Positions 43,026 through 51,751 of a stretch of 64,000 nt of DNA are shown one piece after another (within the stretch, counting starts at the first letter, position 1; each line of letters begins with the position of its first letter). Under the pieces are notes generated by a model, which saw only the letters and a program-made list of their open reading frames with translations, had not been told where the DNA came from and did not search any database. Origin of the DNA: Photobacterium frigidiphilum (GTDB taxonomy: Bacteria; Pseudomonadota; Gammaproteobacteria; Enterobacterales; Vibrionaceae). Both the position numbers and the translations under genes were made by a program. Location of the stretch: contig NZ_PYMJ01000005.1 of the NCBI RefSeq assembly GCF_003025615.1, positions 207,589-271,588 of the forward strand, read 5' to 3'.

Positions 43026-43418
43026 ATGAGCATGCAAGATCCGATTTCGGATATGCTGACCCGTCTTCGTAACGGTCAAACAGCAAAAAAAGTTGCTGTT
43101 AAAATGCCATCTTCTAAGCAAAAAGTTGCAATCGCAGCTCTTTTGAAAGAAGAAGGTTTTGTGGCTGAATTCACTGTTACAGGTGAAGTTAAGCCAGAGC
43201 TAGAAGTTACTCTTAAGTACTTCGAAGCTAACCCAGTTATCGAGCAAATCCAACGTGTTTCACGTCCTGGCTTACGCATCTACAAGAAAAAAGATGCGCT
43301 ACCGTCAGTGATGGGTGGCCTTGGTATTGCTGTTGTATCCACTTCCAAGGGTCTTATGACCGACCGCGCTGCTCGCAAAGCGGGTCTTGGCGGTGAGATT
43401 ATCTGCTACGTAGCATAA
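43026..43418 (+). CDS. rpsH: Ribosomal protein S8
   Basis: A primary 16S-binding protein and, in E. coli, the spc operon repressor. 130 residues starting [21 protein letters not shown] 43026 follows CGGAG by eight bases; the TTG at 43020 is rejected. Confidence 0.97.
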   Translation: MSMQDPISDMLTRLRNGQTAKKVAVKMPSSKQKVAIAALLKEEGFVAEFTVTGEVKPELEVTLKYFEANPVIEQIQRVSRPGLRIYKKKDALPSVMGGLGIAVVSTSKGLMTDRAARKAGLGGEIICYVA

Positions 43419-43430
43419 TAGGAGTAGGAC

Positions 43431-43964
43431 ATGTCTCGTGTTGCAAAAGCACCTGTAGTACTTCTTGCTGGCGTAGAAGTTAAACTCAACGGTCAGGAAA
43501 TTACTGTTAAAGGTCCTAAGGGCGAACTAGCTCTTGTTGCCAATAGCGCAGTAGTTTTAACTCAGGAAGAAAACACCATAACATTTGGTCCACGCGAAGG
43601 CTTTGATAAAGCTTGGGCACAAGCAGGTACTGCTCGTGCATTAGTGAACAACATGGTTGTTGGTGTTACTGAAGGCTTTACTAAGAAGCTAACCCTTAAA
43701 GGCGTAGGTTACCGTGCAAATGTTGCTGGTAATACTGTTAACCTTACTTTGGGCTTCTCGCACCCAGTAGCGCATGAATTGCCAACTGGTGTTAAAGCTG
43801 AATGTCCAACACAAACTGAAATCGTACTTACGGGTACTGATAAGCAGGTAATTGGACAGGTAGCGGCTGACATTCGCGCATACCGTAGCCCTGAACCTTA
43901 TAAAGGTAAAGGTGTTCGTTACGCCGACGAAGTCGTGCGTACTAAAGAAGCTAAGAAGAAGTAA
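43431..43964 (+). CDS. rplF: Ribosomal protein L6
   Basis: A 50S protein near the factor-binding site, 177 residues. The C-terminal [15 protein letters not shown] motif is the family signature. Confidence 0.98.
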   Translation: MSRVAKAPVVLLAGVEVKLNGQEITVKGPKGELALVANSAVVLTQEENTITFGPREGFDKAWAQAGTARALVNNMVVGVTEGFTKKLTLKGVGYRANVAGNTVNLTLGFSHPVAHELPTGVKAECPTQTEIVLTGTDKQVIGQVAADIRAYRSPEPYKGKGVRYADEVVRTKEAKKK

Positions 43965-43973
43965 GGTAACACT

Positions 43974-44327
43974 ATGGATAAGAAAGCATCTCGTATCCGT
44001 CGTGCGACCCGAGCACGTCGCAAGATTGCTGAACTGGGCGCAACTCGCCTAGTAATACACCGTACTCCGCGTCATGTGTATGCTCAGGTAATTGCACCGA
44101 ACGGCTCTGAGGTTATCGCTGCCGCTTCTACCCTAGAAAAAGTGATCCGTGAGTCAATTGCGAACACCGGTAACAAAGACGCTGCTGCAGCTGTAGGTAA
44201 AGCTATTGCTGAGCGCGCGATTGAAAAAGGCATTGCTAATGTTGCTTTCGATCGTTCTGGTTTCCAATACCACGGCCGTGTAGCTGCTCTAGCAGAAGCT
44301 GCTCGTGAAGCTGGACTGAAATTCTAA
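43974..44327 (+). CDS. rplR: Ribosomal protein L18
   Basis: A 5S rRNA-binding 50S protein, 117 residues, starting [20 protein letters not shown], with the C-terminal [17 protein letters not shown] as in enterics. Confidence 0.98.
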   Translation: MDKKASRIRRATRARRKIAELGATRLVIHRTPRHVYAQVIAPNGSEVIAAASTLEKVIRESIANTGNKDAAAAVGKAIAERAIEKGIANVAFDRSGFQYHGRVAALAEAAREAGLKF

Positions 44328-44340
44328 GGTAGGCGGAAAG

Positions 44341-44838
44341 ATGGCTAACGAAAAGACTCAATCAGATTTGAATGAAAAGCTAATCGCTGTTAACCGTGTT
44401 TCAAAAACGGTTAAAGGTGGTCGTATTTTCAGTTTTACTGCACTAACAGTAGTTGGTGACGGTAACGGTCGCATCGGTTTCGGTTATGGTAAAGCACGTG
44501 AAGTGCCTGCTGCAATCCAGAAATCAATGGAAAAAGCACGCCGTAACATGGTTACAGTTGCGCTAAACGAAGGTACTCTACACCACGCTGTTAAAGGTCG
44601 CCACACTGGTTCTAAAGTGTACATGCAACCTGCTTCAGAAGGTACTGGTATCATCGCCGGTGGTGCAATGCGTGCAGTGCTAGAAGTTGCGGGTATCCGT
44701 AACGTACTAGCTAAAGCATACGGTTCTACTAACCCAATCAACGTTGTTCGCGCAACAATTGCTGGTTTAAGTGGAATGAACTCTCCAGAAATGATCGCTG
44801 CAAAGCGTGGCCTTTCTGTTAAAGAAATTCTGGGGTGA
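44341..44838 (+). CDS. rpsE: Ribosomal protein S5
   Basis: A 30S fidelity protein, 165 residues against 167 in E. coli. [20 protein letters not shown] contains the loop altered in spectinomycin-resistant mutants, here in the normal sensitive form. Confidence 0.98.
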   Translation: MANEKTQSDLNEKLIAVNRVSKTVKGGRIFSFTALTVVGDGNGRIGFGYGKAREVPAAIQKSMEKARRNMVTVALNEGTLHHAVKGRHTGSKVYMQPASEGTGIIAGGAMRAVLEVAGIRNVLAKAYGSTNPINVVRATIAGLSGMNSPEMIAAKRGLSVKEILG

Positions 44839-44843
44839 TCGAC

Positions 44844-45023
44844 ATGGCTAATACTATTAAAGTAACACAAACAAAGAGCTCTATCGGTCGTTTACCGAAG
44901 CATGTAGCTTGTTTGCGTGGTCTAGGCCTTCGCCGTATCAACCACACTGTTGAGCTTGAAGATACTGCCTGCGTACGCGGCATGATCAATAAAGTTCACT
45001 ACATGGTTAAAATTGAGGAGTAA
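44844..45023 (+). CDS. rpmD: Ribosomal protein L30
   Basis: A small 50S protein, 59 residues ([20 protein letters not shown]). ATG 44844 gives the E. coli length; the GTG at 44835 is upstream of the rpsE stop and rejected. Confidence 0.97.
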   Translation: MANTIKVTQTKSSIGRLPKHVACLRGLGLRRINHTVELEDTACVRGMINKVHYMVKIEE

Positions 45024-45028
45024 TCAGT

Positions 45029-45463
45029 ATGCGTTTGAATACTCTATCACCGGCTCCGGGTTCTAAGCCTTCTTCGAAGCGCGTAGGCCGTGGTATCGGT
45101 TCAGGTCTGGGTAAAACTTGTGGCCGTGGTCACAAAGGTCAGAAATCACGTTCTGGTGGTTCTGTTCGACCAGGCTTCGAAGGCGGTCAAATGCCTTTGA
45201 AACAGCGTCTACCAAAATTCGGTTTTACTTCTCGCAAGAGTTTGGTAACAGCTGAAGTTCGTCTAGGCGAACTGGCGAAAGTCAATGGTGACGTGATTGA
45301 TCTAGCTACACTGAAAACAGCAAACCTTATCACTAAAGACATCAAGTTTGTAAAAGTTGTCCTTTCTGGTGAGATCGCTCGCACAGTTACAGTTAAAGGT
45401 CTTCGCGTGACTAAAGGCGCTAAAGCTGCAATCGAAGCTGCCGGTGGTAAAATCGAGGAATAA
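45029..45463 (+). CDS. rplO: Ribosomal protein L15
   Basis: A late-assembly 50S protein, 144 residues. The Gly-rich N-terminal extension ([20 protein letters not shown]) is typical. It precedes secY by 22 bases. Confidence 0.98.
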   Translation: MRLNTLSPAPGSKPSSKRVGRGIGSGLGKTCGRGHKGQKSRSGGSVRPGFEGGQMPLKQRLPKFGFTSRKSLVTAEVRLGELAKVNGDVIDLATLKTANLITKDIKFVKVVLSGEIARTVTVKGLRVTKGAKAAIEAAGGKIEE

Positions 45464-45485
45464 TTAACTCGAGGATGAGGTACAG

Positions 45486-46802
45486 ATGGCTAAACAACCA
45501 GGAAAAGATTTTCGTAGTGCACAAGGTGGCCTAGCAGAGCTTAAGACACGCCTTCTATTCGTATTAGGTGCTATCTTAATTTTCCGAGCAGGTTCTTTTG
45601 TGCCTATCCCTGGTATTGACGCTGCTGTACTTGCCGATTTGTTCGAACAGCAAAAAGGTACCGTCATTGAACTGTTTAACATGTTCTCTGGCGGTGCACT
45701 CGAGCGTGCTTCTATCTTAGCTCTAGGTATCATGCCGTATATTTCGGCATCGATTATCGTACAGTTGCTAACGGTAGTTCATCCGGCATTAGCCGAGTTG
45801 AAGAAAGAAGGTGAATCTGGTCGTCGTAAGATTAGCCAGTACACCCGATACGGCACGCTTGTTTTGGCAACTTTCCAAGCAATTGGTATTGCTACAGGGT
45901 TACCAAGTATGATTCCTGGTCTGGTAATTAATCCAGGTCTTGGTTTCTACTTTGTTGCGGTTGTTAGTTTGATCACTGGTACCATGTTTTTAATGTGGTT
46001 AGGTGAGCAAATTACTGAACGTGGCATCGGTAACGGTATATCAGTGATTATTTTCACTGGTATTGTAGCGGGTTTGCCACCAGCTATCGGACAAACTGTT
46101 GAGCAAGCACGTCAAGGTGAATTGCACGTACTTCTTCTACTGTTAATTGCGGTTATATCTTTCGCTGTAATATATTTTGTAGTGTTTATGGAGCGTGGTC
46201 AGCGTCGTATCGTCGTTAACTATGCCAAGCGTCAACAAGGCCGTCGTGTCTTTGCAGCGCAAAGCACTCATTTGCCATTGAAAATTAATATGGCAGGTGT
46301 AATTCCAGCGATTTTTGCATCAAGCATTATTTTGTTTCCAGGCACACTGGCTCAGTGGTTTGGACAGAACGAGAACCTTGGTTGGTTAAGCGATATTTCG
46401 CTTGCTCTTAGCCCAGGTCAACCGCTTTATGTAATGCTTTATGCAGCTGCGATTATTTTCTTCTGTTTCTTCTATACCGCGTTGGTGTTTAACCCTCGCG
46501 AGACAGCTGATAACTTGAAGAAGTCTGGTGCATTCGTACCTGGTATTCGTCCGGGCGAACAGACTGCGAAATATATTGATAAAGTTATGACACGCTTAAC
46601 CTTAGCGGGTGCGATGTATATTACCTTTATCTGTCTGATCCCCGAGTTCATGATGATTGCATGGAATGTACGCTTTTATTTTGGCGGCACATCACTACTA
46701 ATCGTAGTTGTAGTTATTATGGATTTCATGGCTCAAGTTCAGACACACATGATGTCTCAACAATATGAGTCTGTTTTGAAAAAGGCTAACCTCAAAGGCT
46801 AA
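45486..46802 (+). CDS. secY: SecY translocon channel
   Basis: The central inner-membrane pore of the Sec protein export machinery, 438 residues with ten transmembrane helices. The plug/TM2 region [14 protein letters not shown] and the cytosolic loop [12 protein letters not shown], which contacts the ribosome and SecA, are clear. Last large gene of spc, followed by rpmJ. Confidence 0.98.
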   Translation: MAKQPGKDFRSAQGGLAELKTRLLFVLGAILIFRAGSFVPIPGIDAAVLADLFEQQKGTVIELFNMFSGGALERASILALGIMPYISASIIVQLLTVVHPALAELKKEGESGRRKISQYTRYGTLVLATFQAIGIATGLPSMIPGLVINPGLGFYFVAVVSLITGTMFLMWLGEQITERGIGNGISVIIFTGIVAGLPPAIGQTVEQARQGELHVLLLLLIAVISFAVIYFVVFMERGQRRIVVNYAKRQQGRRVFAAQSTHLPLKINMAGVIPAIFASSIILFPGTLAQWFGQNENLGWLSDISLALSPGQPLYVMLYAAAIIFFCFFYTALVFNPRETADNLKKSGAFVPGIRPGEQTAKYIDKVMTRLTLAGAMYITFICLIPEFMMIAWNVRFYFGGTSLLIVVVVIMDFMAQVQTHMMSQQYESVLKKANLKG

Positions 46803-46838
46803 GTCCTTGATGTTAGATAACCTTTACGGAGTTTAGCA

Positions 46839-46952
46839 ATGAAAGTTCGTGCTTCCGTTAAGAAAATCTGCCGTAACTGTAAAGTTATTAAGCGCAACGG
46901 TGTTGTGCGTATAATTTGCATTGAGCCGAAGCATAAGCAACGCCAAGGCTAA
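46839..46952 (+). CDS. rpmJ: Ribosomal protein L36 (zinc form)
   Basis: A 37-residue protein starting [20 protein letters not shown]. The zinc ligands Cys11, Cys14, Cys27 and His32 are all present, so this is the C-plus form. One residue shorter than E. coli L36. ACGGAG lies about eleven bases before the ATG. Ends the spc operon. Confidence 0.96.
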   Translation: MKVRASVKKICRNCKVIKRNGVVRIICIEPKHKQRQG

Positions 46953-46984
46953 TTAGCAGAAATATTTCTTGCAAATTGAAGGTA

Positions 46985-47005
46985 GGTTGGCTAAATTAGC
47001 CAACC
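46985..47005 (+). other. Strong hairpin between rpmJ and rpsM
   Basis: GGTTGGCT/AGCCAACC with loop AAATT, followed by AATCTTTT. It may be a weak terminator of spc or part of the alpha leader. Confidence 0.6.
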
Positions 47006-47009
47006 AATC

Positions 47010-47120
47010 TTTTGTGTGTGCAAAGAATTGTACCACCACTGCGTATCCTAAACGGGCTCTGCAGTGGTTATTCTTGTAAAGTACTAGGAGTGAATAGTGG
47101 CCCGTATTGCAGGCATTAAC
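47010..47120 (+). promoter_or_regulatory. Alpha-operon ribosome-binding-site pseudoknot (S4 target)
   Basis: Segments GTATCCT, AACGGGCT, GCAGTGG and TAGGAGTGAATAGTGGCCCG align in order with the E. coli alpha-operon leader, where S4 binds a pseudoknot and blocks rpsM translation. The stem CCACTG/CAGTGG closes at 47034-47066. The GTG start of rpsM lies inside the element as in E. coli. Confidence 0.8.
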
Positions 47121-47453
47121 ATTCCTGATCAAAAACATTCTGTTATCGCGCTTACAGCGATTTACGGAATCGGTAAAACTCGTTCTAAGGCTGTTTTAGC
47201 TGAAGCGGGTATTGCTGAAAGTGTTAAGATCAGTGAATTATCTGAAGAGCAGATCGATCAACTGCGTGAAGGTGTAGCTAAATACACTGTAGAAGGTGAT
47301 CTACGTCGTGAAGTTTCTATGAACATCAAGCGTCTTATGGACCTTGGTTGTTACCGTGGAATTCGTCACCGTCGCAGTCTACCTCTACGTGGACAGCGTA
47401 CTAAAACCAACGCACGTACCCGCAAAGGTCCGCGCAAGCCGATCAAAAGATAG
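47097..47453 (+). CDS. rpsM: Ribosomal protein S13
   Basis: A 30S head protein at the intersubunit bridge, 118 residues, GTG start with TAGGAG eight bases ahead. [19 protein letters not shown] and the basic tail [17 protein letters not shown] match E. coli. First gene of the alpha operon. Confidence 0.98.
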   Translation: MARIAGINIPDQKHSVIALTAIYGIGKTRSKAVLAEAGIAESVKISELSEEQIDQLREGVAKYTVEGDLRREVSMNIKRLMDLGCYRGIRHRRSLPLRGQRTKTNARTRKGPRKPIKR

Positions 47454-47466
47454 TCGGATAAGGTAG

Positions 47467-47862
<396 letters not shown>

Positions 47863-47889
47863 CGTTCCTAGGAATATTGGAGAAAGAAC

Positions 47890-48510
47890 ATGGCAAGATA
47901 TTTGGGTCCTAAGCTGAAGCTTAGCCGTCGCGAAGGCACTGATTTATTCCTTAAATCAGGCGTACGTGCGATTGATACCAAGTGTAAAATTGATAACGCG
48001 CCGGGCCAACATGGTGCTCGACGTGGTCGTCTGTCTGACTACGGTGTTCAGCTTCGTGAGAAGCAGAAAGTTCGTCGTACATATGGCGTATTAGAAAAAC
48101 AATTCCGTAACTACTATAAAGAAGCTGCTCGCCTTAAAGGCAACACAGGTGAAAACCTGCTTCAGCTTCTTGAAGGTCGTTTAGATAACGTAGTTTACCG
48201 TATGGGTTTTGGTTCTACACGAGCTGAATCACGTCAACTGGTAAGCCACAAAGCGATTCTAGTTAACGGTACAGTCGTAAACGTTCCTTCTTTCAAGGTA
48301 GCGGCAAACGACGTTGTTAGCATTCGTGAGAAAGCTAAGAACCAAGCACGCATTAAAGCAGCTCTTGAAGTTGCTACACAGCGTGAACTACCGACTTGGG
48401 TCGAAGTAGATAACAGCAAACTAGAAGGTACTTTCAAGCGCCTTCCAGAACGTTCTGATTTGTCTGCCGACATCAACGAACACTTGATCGTCGAGCTTTA
48501 CTCTAAGTAA
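47890..48510 (+). CDS. rpsD: Ribosomal protein S4
   Basis: A 16S assembly initiator and the alpha-operon repressor, 206 residues. The S4 RNA-binding domain is in [20 protein letters not shown]. It is of the zinc-free type (single Cys in the N-terminal region). Confidence 0.98.
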
Positions 48511-48533
48511 AGCTATAGTTAAGAGAGGACACA

Positions 48534-49523
48534 ATGCAGGGTTCTGTAACAGAATTTCTTAAGCCGCGTCTTGTTGATATTGAACAAGTTAGCACGACGC
48601 ACGCAAAAGTAACTCTAGAGCCACTAGAGCGTGGTTTTGGCCACACGCTAGGAAACGCTCTTCGTCGTATTTTATTATCTTCAATGCCAGGTTGTGCTGT
48701 AACTGAAGTAGAAATCGATGGTGTGTTACATGAGTACAGCACCAAAGAGGGAGTTCAAGAAGATATTCTCGAGATCCTTTTAAACCTTAAAGGTCTAGCC
48801 GTTAAGGTTGAGGGTAAAGATGAAGTTATTCTTACTCTGAACAAGTCTGGTGCAGGCCCTGTTGTTGCAGGTGACATCACCCATGATGGTGATGTTGAGA
48901 TTGCGAACCCAGAGCACGTAATCTGCCACCTTACTGATGACCATGCTGAAATTAGCATGCGCATCAAGGTAGAACGTGGTCGTGGCTATGTACCAGCATC
49001 AGCTCGTATTCACACTGAAGAAGATGAGCGTCCAATTGGTCGTCTGTTAGTTGATGCAACTTACAGCCCAGTTGACCGTATTGCTTACGCTGTAGAGGCA
49101 GCTCGCGTTGAACAACGTACTGACCTTGATAAGCTAGTAATCGATATGGAGACAAACGGTACACTTGATCCTGAGGAAGCTATCCGTCGTGCAGCAACTA
49201 TTCTTGCTGAACAACTGGATGCATTTGTAGATCTTCGTGATGTACGAGTTCCTGAAGAGAAAGAAGAGAAGCCAGAGTTCGATCCGATCCTACTGCGTCC
49301 TGTAGACGATCTTGAACTAACTGTTCGCTCTGCTAACTGTTTGAAAGCAGAAGCGATCCATTACATCGGTGATCTCGTTCAGCGTACTGAGGTGGAGCTT
49401 CTAAAGACTCCAAACCTTGGTAAGAAGTCTTTGACAGAAATCAAAGATGTGTTGGCATCACGTGGTCTTTCTCTAGGCATGCGCTTAGAAAACTGGCCGC
49501 CAGCATCAATCGCTGAAGATTAA
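48534..49523 (+). CDS. rpoA: RNA polymerase alpha subunit
   Basis: 329 residues, equal to E. coli. The N-terminal domain dimerises ([17 protein letters not shown]); the C-terminal domain ([34 protein letters not shown]) contacts UP elements and activators such as the CRP encoded in this window. Confidence 0.99.
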   Translation: MQGSVTEFLKPRLVDIEQVSTTHAKVTLEPLERGFGHTLGNALRRILLSSMPGCAVTEVEIDGVLHEYSTKEGVQEDILEILLNLKGLAVKVEGKDEVILTLNKSGAGPVVAGDITHDGDVEIANPEHVICHLTDDHAEISMRIKVERGRGYVPASARIHTEEDERPIGRLLVDATYSPVDRIAYAVEAARVEQRTDLDKLVIDMETNGTLDPEEAIRRAATILAEQLDAFVDLRDVRVPEEKEEKPEFDPILLRPVDDLELTVRSANCLKAEAIHYIGDLVQRTEVELLKTPNLGKKSLTEIKDVLASRGLSLGMRLENWPPASIAED

Positions 49524-49556
49524 TAGTTACTGATATCTAGTTAGAAGGATTAGGTC

Positions 49557-49940
49557 ATGCGCCATCGTAAGAGTGGTCGTCAACTCAACCGCAACAGCAG
49601 CCATCGTAAAGCGATGTTCAGCAACATGGCTAGCTCTTTGGTAAGTCACGAAATTATCAAGACTACTTTGCCAAAAGCAAAAGAGCTACGTCGCGTAATT
49701 GAGCCATTGATTACCCTAGCAAAGACAGACAGTGTTGCTAACCGTCGTCTTGCTTTCGCCCGCACGCGTGATAACGCAGTGGTAGCGAAATTGTTTACTG
49801 AATTAGGTCCACGCTTTGCTAAGCGTCCAGGTGGTTACACGCGCATTATGAAATGCGGTTTCCGTACTGGCGATAAAGCCCCAATGGCTTACATCGAGCT
49901 AGTAGATCGTCCTGCTCAGGAAGCGACTTCAGCTGAATAA
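49557..49940 (+). CDS. rplQ: Ribosomal protein L17
   Basis: A 50S protein, 127 residues, starting [20 protein letters not shown]. Last gene of the alpha operon; a strong terminator follows within 25 bases. Confidence 0.98.
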   Translation: MRHRKSGRQLNRNSSHRKAMFSNMASSLVSHEIIKTTLPKAKELRRVIEPLITLAKTDSVANRRLAFARTRDNAVVAKLFTELGPRFAKRPGGYTRIMKCGFRTGDKAPMAYIELVDRPAQEATSAE

Positions 49941-49963
49941 GCTTTAGTTTGCTAAATTAAGAG

Positions 49964-49994
49964 AAAGCCGAGTTTTAAACTCGGCTTTTTTTTT
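49964..49994 (+). terminator. Terminator of the alpha operon
   Basis: Stem AAAGCCGAGTTT/AAACTCGGCTTT with nearly no loop, then a run of nine Ts. It marks the left boundary of the exopolysaccharide region. Confidence 0.96.
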
Positions 49995-50027
49995 GCATGT
50001 AATATTCTTCATAGCATGGAGAATGGC

Positions 50028-51008
50028 ATGATTTATCTATTTATCGACAGTTCAGGTTTTGGTGGTATCGAAAGTCATATACTGCAATTTGCTCTTCTAG
50101 TTAAACAACAAAACAAAGATATTGAAGTTTTGTTTGTTGACCATTATCCCGATCACCCTCTATATCAACGTCTCTATGCAAACAATATTAAGTATCGTTT
50201 CTTATCTGATATAGCCTCTTCTTCATTCTTTAGTCTGCTTTTATCCTCTGATGTTGTTCATGCTCATGGCTATAAAGCTTCTTTAATCTCTCGGTTTTAT
50301 CGGCTTAGATATTCATTTCGTGCAATTAGCAGTTTCCATGCAGGAGAAAAATTAAGTGGAAAACTGGCGTCTTATGAGTATTTAAATCGAGTAACAAGTT
50401 TTCTCTCCTATAATTTTGCAGTCAGTTCTAGGATTAAGAGTACAGTCCCTTTTCGTTGCCATTTGCTGAATAATTTCATTGTGCAATTACCAGTGTTTAA
50501 AATGCGATCTAAACATCAAGTTCTACAAGTTGCTTTTGTTGGTCGACTTAGTCATGAAAAAGGGATTGATCGCTATATTGAGTTGAGTGACATGCTTACC
50601 AGCTGCCAATTTCATGTTTTTGGTGATGGAGATGAACAATCGCGACTCATTAATAAAAAAAACATTCAGTGGTATGGCGCAGTTGACGCCATGGATGAAT
50701 ATTGGTCTTTGATTGATGTGCTTGTAATTAGTTCTCGGGCTGAGGGGCTGCCAATGGCAGCGTTAGAGGCGATGGCACATGGCGTTCCTGTTATCGCGAC
50801 AAACGTAGGTGATCTTTCTAAATTAGTTGCAAGTGATTGGATTGTTGAAGAATCGGATTGGAAAAACTTATCGATTTTAATTGGCAAGTTGAATGCTTAC
50901 GATAATATTGCGTGGAGAGCGCTTTCAAAAGATTCGCATACTAGAATTGTTGATGGTTTCAGTGGTGAAAGTCGCTGGGAACAAATAGAAAAAGCCTATC
51001 AATTGTGA
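50028..51008 (+). CDS. Family 4 glycosyltransferase (rightward, cluster left edge)
   Basis: 326 residues of GT-B fold. The N-terminal domain has the glycine-rich loop SSGFGGIESH (residues 8-17). The C-terminal nucleotide-sugar domain has VAFVGRLSHEKGID (~168-181) and the EX7E motif Glu239...Glu247 in EGLPMAALEAMAHGVPVIA. Start ATG 50028 has GGAGA five bases ahead; ATG 50016 lacks one. It is the only rightward gene of the cluster and is more A+T-rich than the ribosomal genes before it. Donor and acceptor sugars are unknown. Confidence 0.88.
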   Translation: MIYLFIDSSGFGGIESHILQFALLVKQQNKDIEVLFVDHYPDHPLYQRLYANNIKYRFLSDIASSSFFSLLLSSDVVHAHGYKASLISRFYRLRYSFRAISSFHAGEKLSGKLASYEYLNRVTSFLSYNFAVSSRIKSTVPFRCHLLNNFIVQLPVFKMRSKHQVLQVAFVGRLSHEKGIDRYIELSDMLTSCQFHVFGDGDEQSRLINKKNIQWYGAVDAMDEYWSLIDVLVISSRAEGLPMAALEAMAHGVPVIATNVGDLSKLVASDWIVEESDWKNLSILIGKLNAYDNIAWRALSKDSHTRIVDGFSGESRWEQIEKAYQL

Positions 51009-51055
51009 GTTCTCATCAGACTGTTCTGAAATTGTGTTTGCTGAATCTATTGCAT

Positions 51056-51751
51056 CTATTGATATTTGCCTTGTAGCATTGAGTTTTGATTCAGATAGTG
51101 GGTGAGCCCTATTTTAATCTTTTTGGGAAGCCATGATGCTTTTGTATCTAAGATTCGTAGTATTTCACAGGCCAACGATGGGTTATGTTGGTCATTTACG
51201 ATGCACCCTAATAAATTCACACCTCCTTGCTTTAACCTATCGATACTTGTAAGTACTTCACTTTCAGTCGTTTTTGCTGCCGCTATGCATAAGATAGCAG
51301 CATCGCTAGCATGACAGATGTTTGCTGCTGGAAGGTTACGCCAGTTAGCCACTGAAACAGTACCAGCATCAAAAATAATGTAGTGATAGGTTTGTTGCCA
51401 CCGTTGGATAGTATTTAATAGTGTTTGAGGCTGTCGTAGAGCCATTGTGGTTTCTTGATTTTTAGGAGGGGGAAGAATATCGAGTTGTGCTGTTTTATGA
51501 ATAATAGCGTCCATTTCACCCGATCCATTCGTTTCCCAGTCTGTGGTGTGATTTCCTTGCCCTGATCCCGATAGATCAAGATCGATCAATAAAACTTTAT
51601 TGTTGTCTTCAGCGCAACGTCTAGCAAGCCAATAGCACATTGTAGAACTTCCACATTGTGGGCTTGCACCAGTAAAGCTAATGACTCGCGCTTCTTGTTG
51701 ATGAATTTGTTGGAATAATTGGTCATATTCTTGGCTTAGCCACGGCTTCAT
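51056..51751 (-). CDS. BY-kinase/CpsD-like ATPase with degenerate P-loop (SypD-like)
   Basis: 231 residues of the ParA/MinD-like fold seen in the cytosolic domain of bacterial tyrosine kinases paired with Wzz proteins. The Walker A region reads TGASPQCGSST (residues ~27-37): Ser35 sits where the invariant Lys should be. Walker A' KVLLIDLDLSG (~52-62) and Walker B YIIFDAG (~124-130) remain. The C-terminus lacks the usual tyrosine cluster (only Tyr230). It overlaps the stop-start junction with the SLBB gene by four bases. Probably a non-catalytic or altered partner of the polysaccharide export machine. Confidence 0.8.
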   Translation of the reverse strand: MKPWLSQEYDQLFQQIHQQEARVISFTGASPQCGSSTMCYWLARRCAEDNNKVLLIDLDLSGSGQGNHTTDWETNGSGEMDAIIHKTAQLDILPPPKNQETTMALRQPQTLLNTIQRWQQTYHYIIFDAGTVSVANWRNLPAANICHASDAAILCIAAAKTTESEVLTSIDRLKQGGVNLLGCIVNDQHNPSLACEILRILDTKASWLPKKIKIGLTHYLNQNSMLQGKYQ

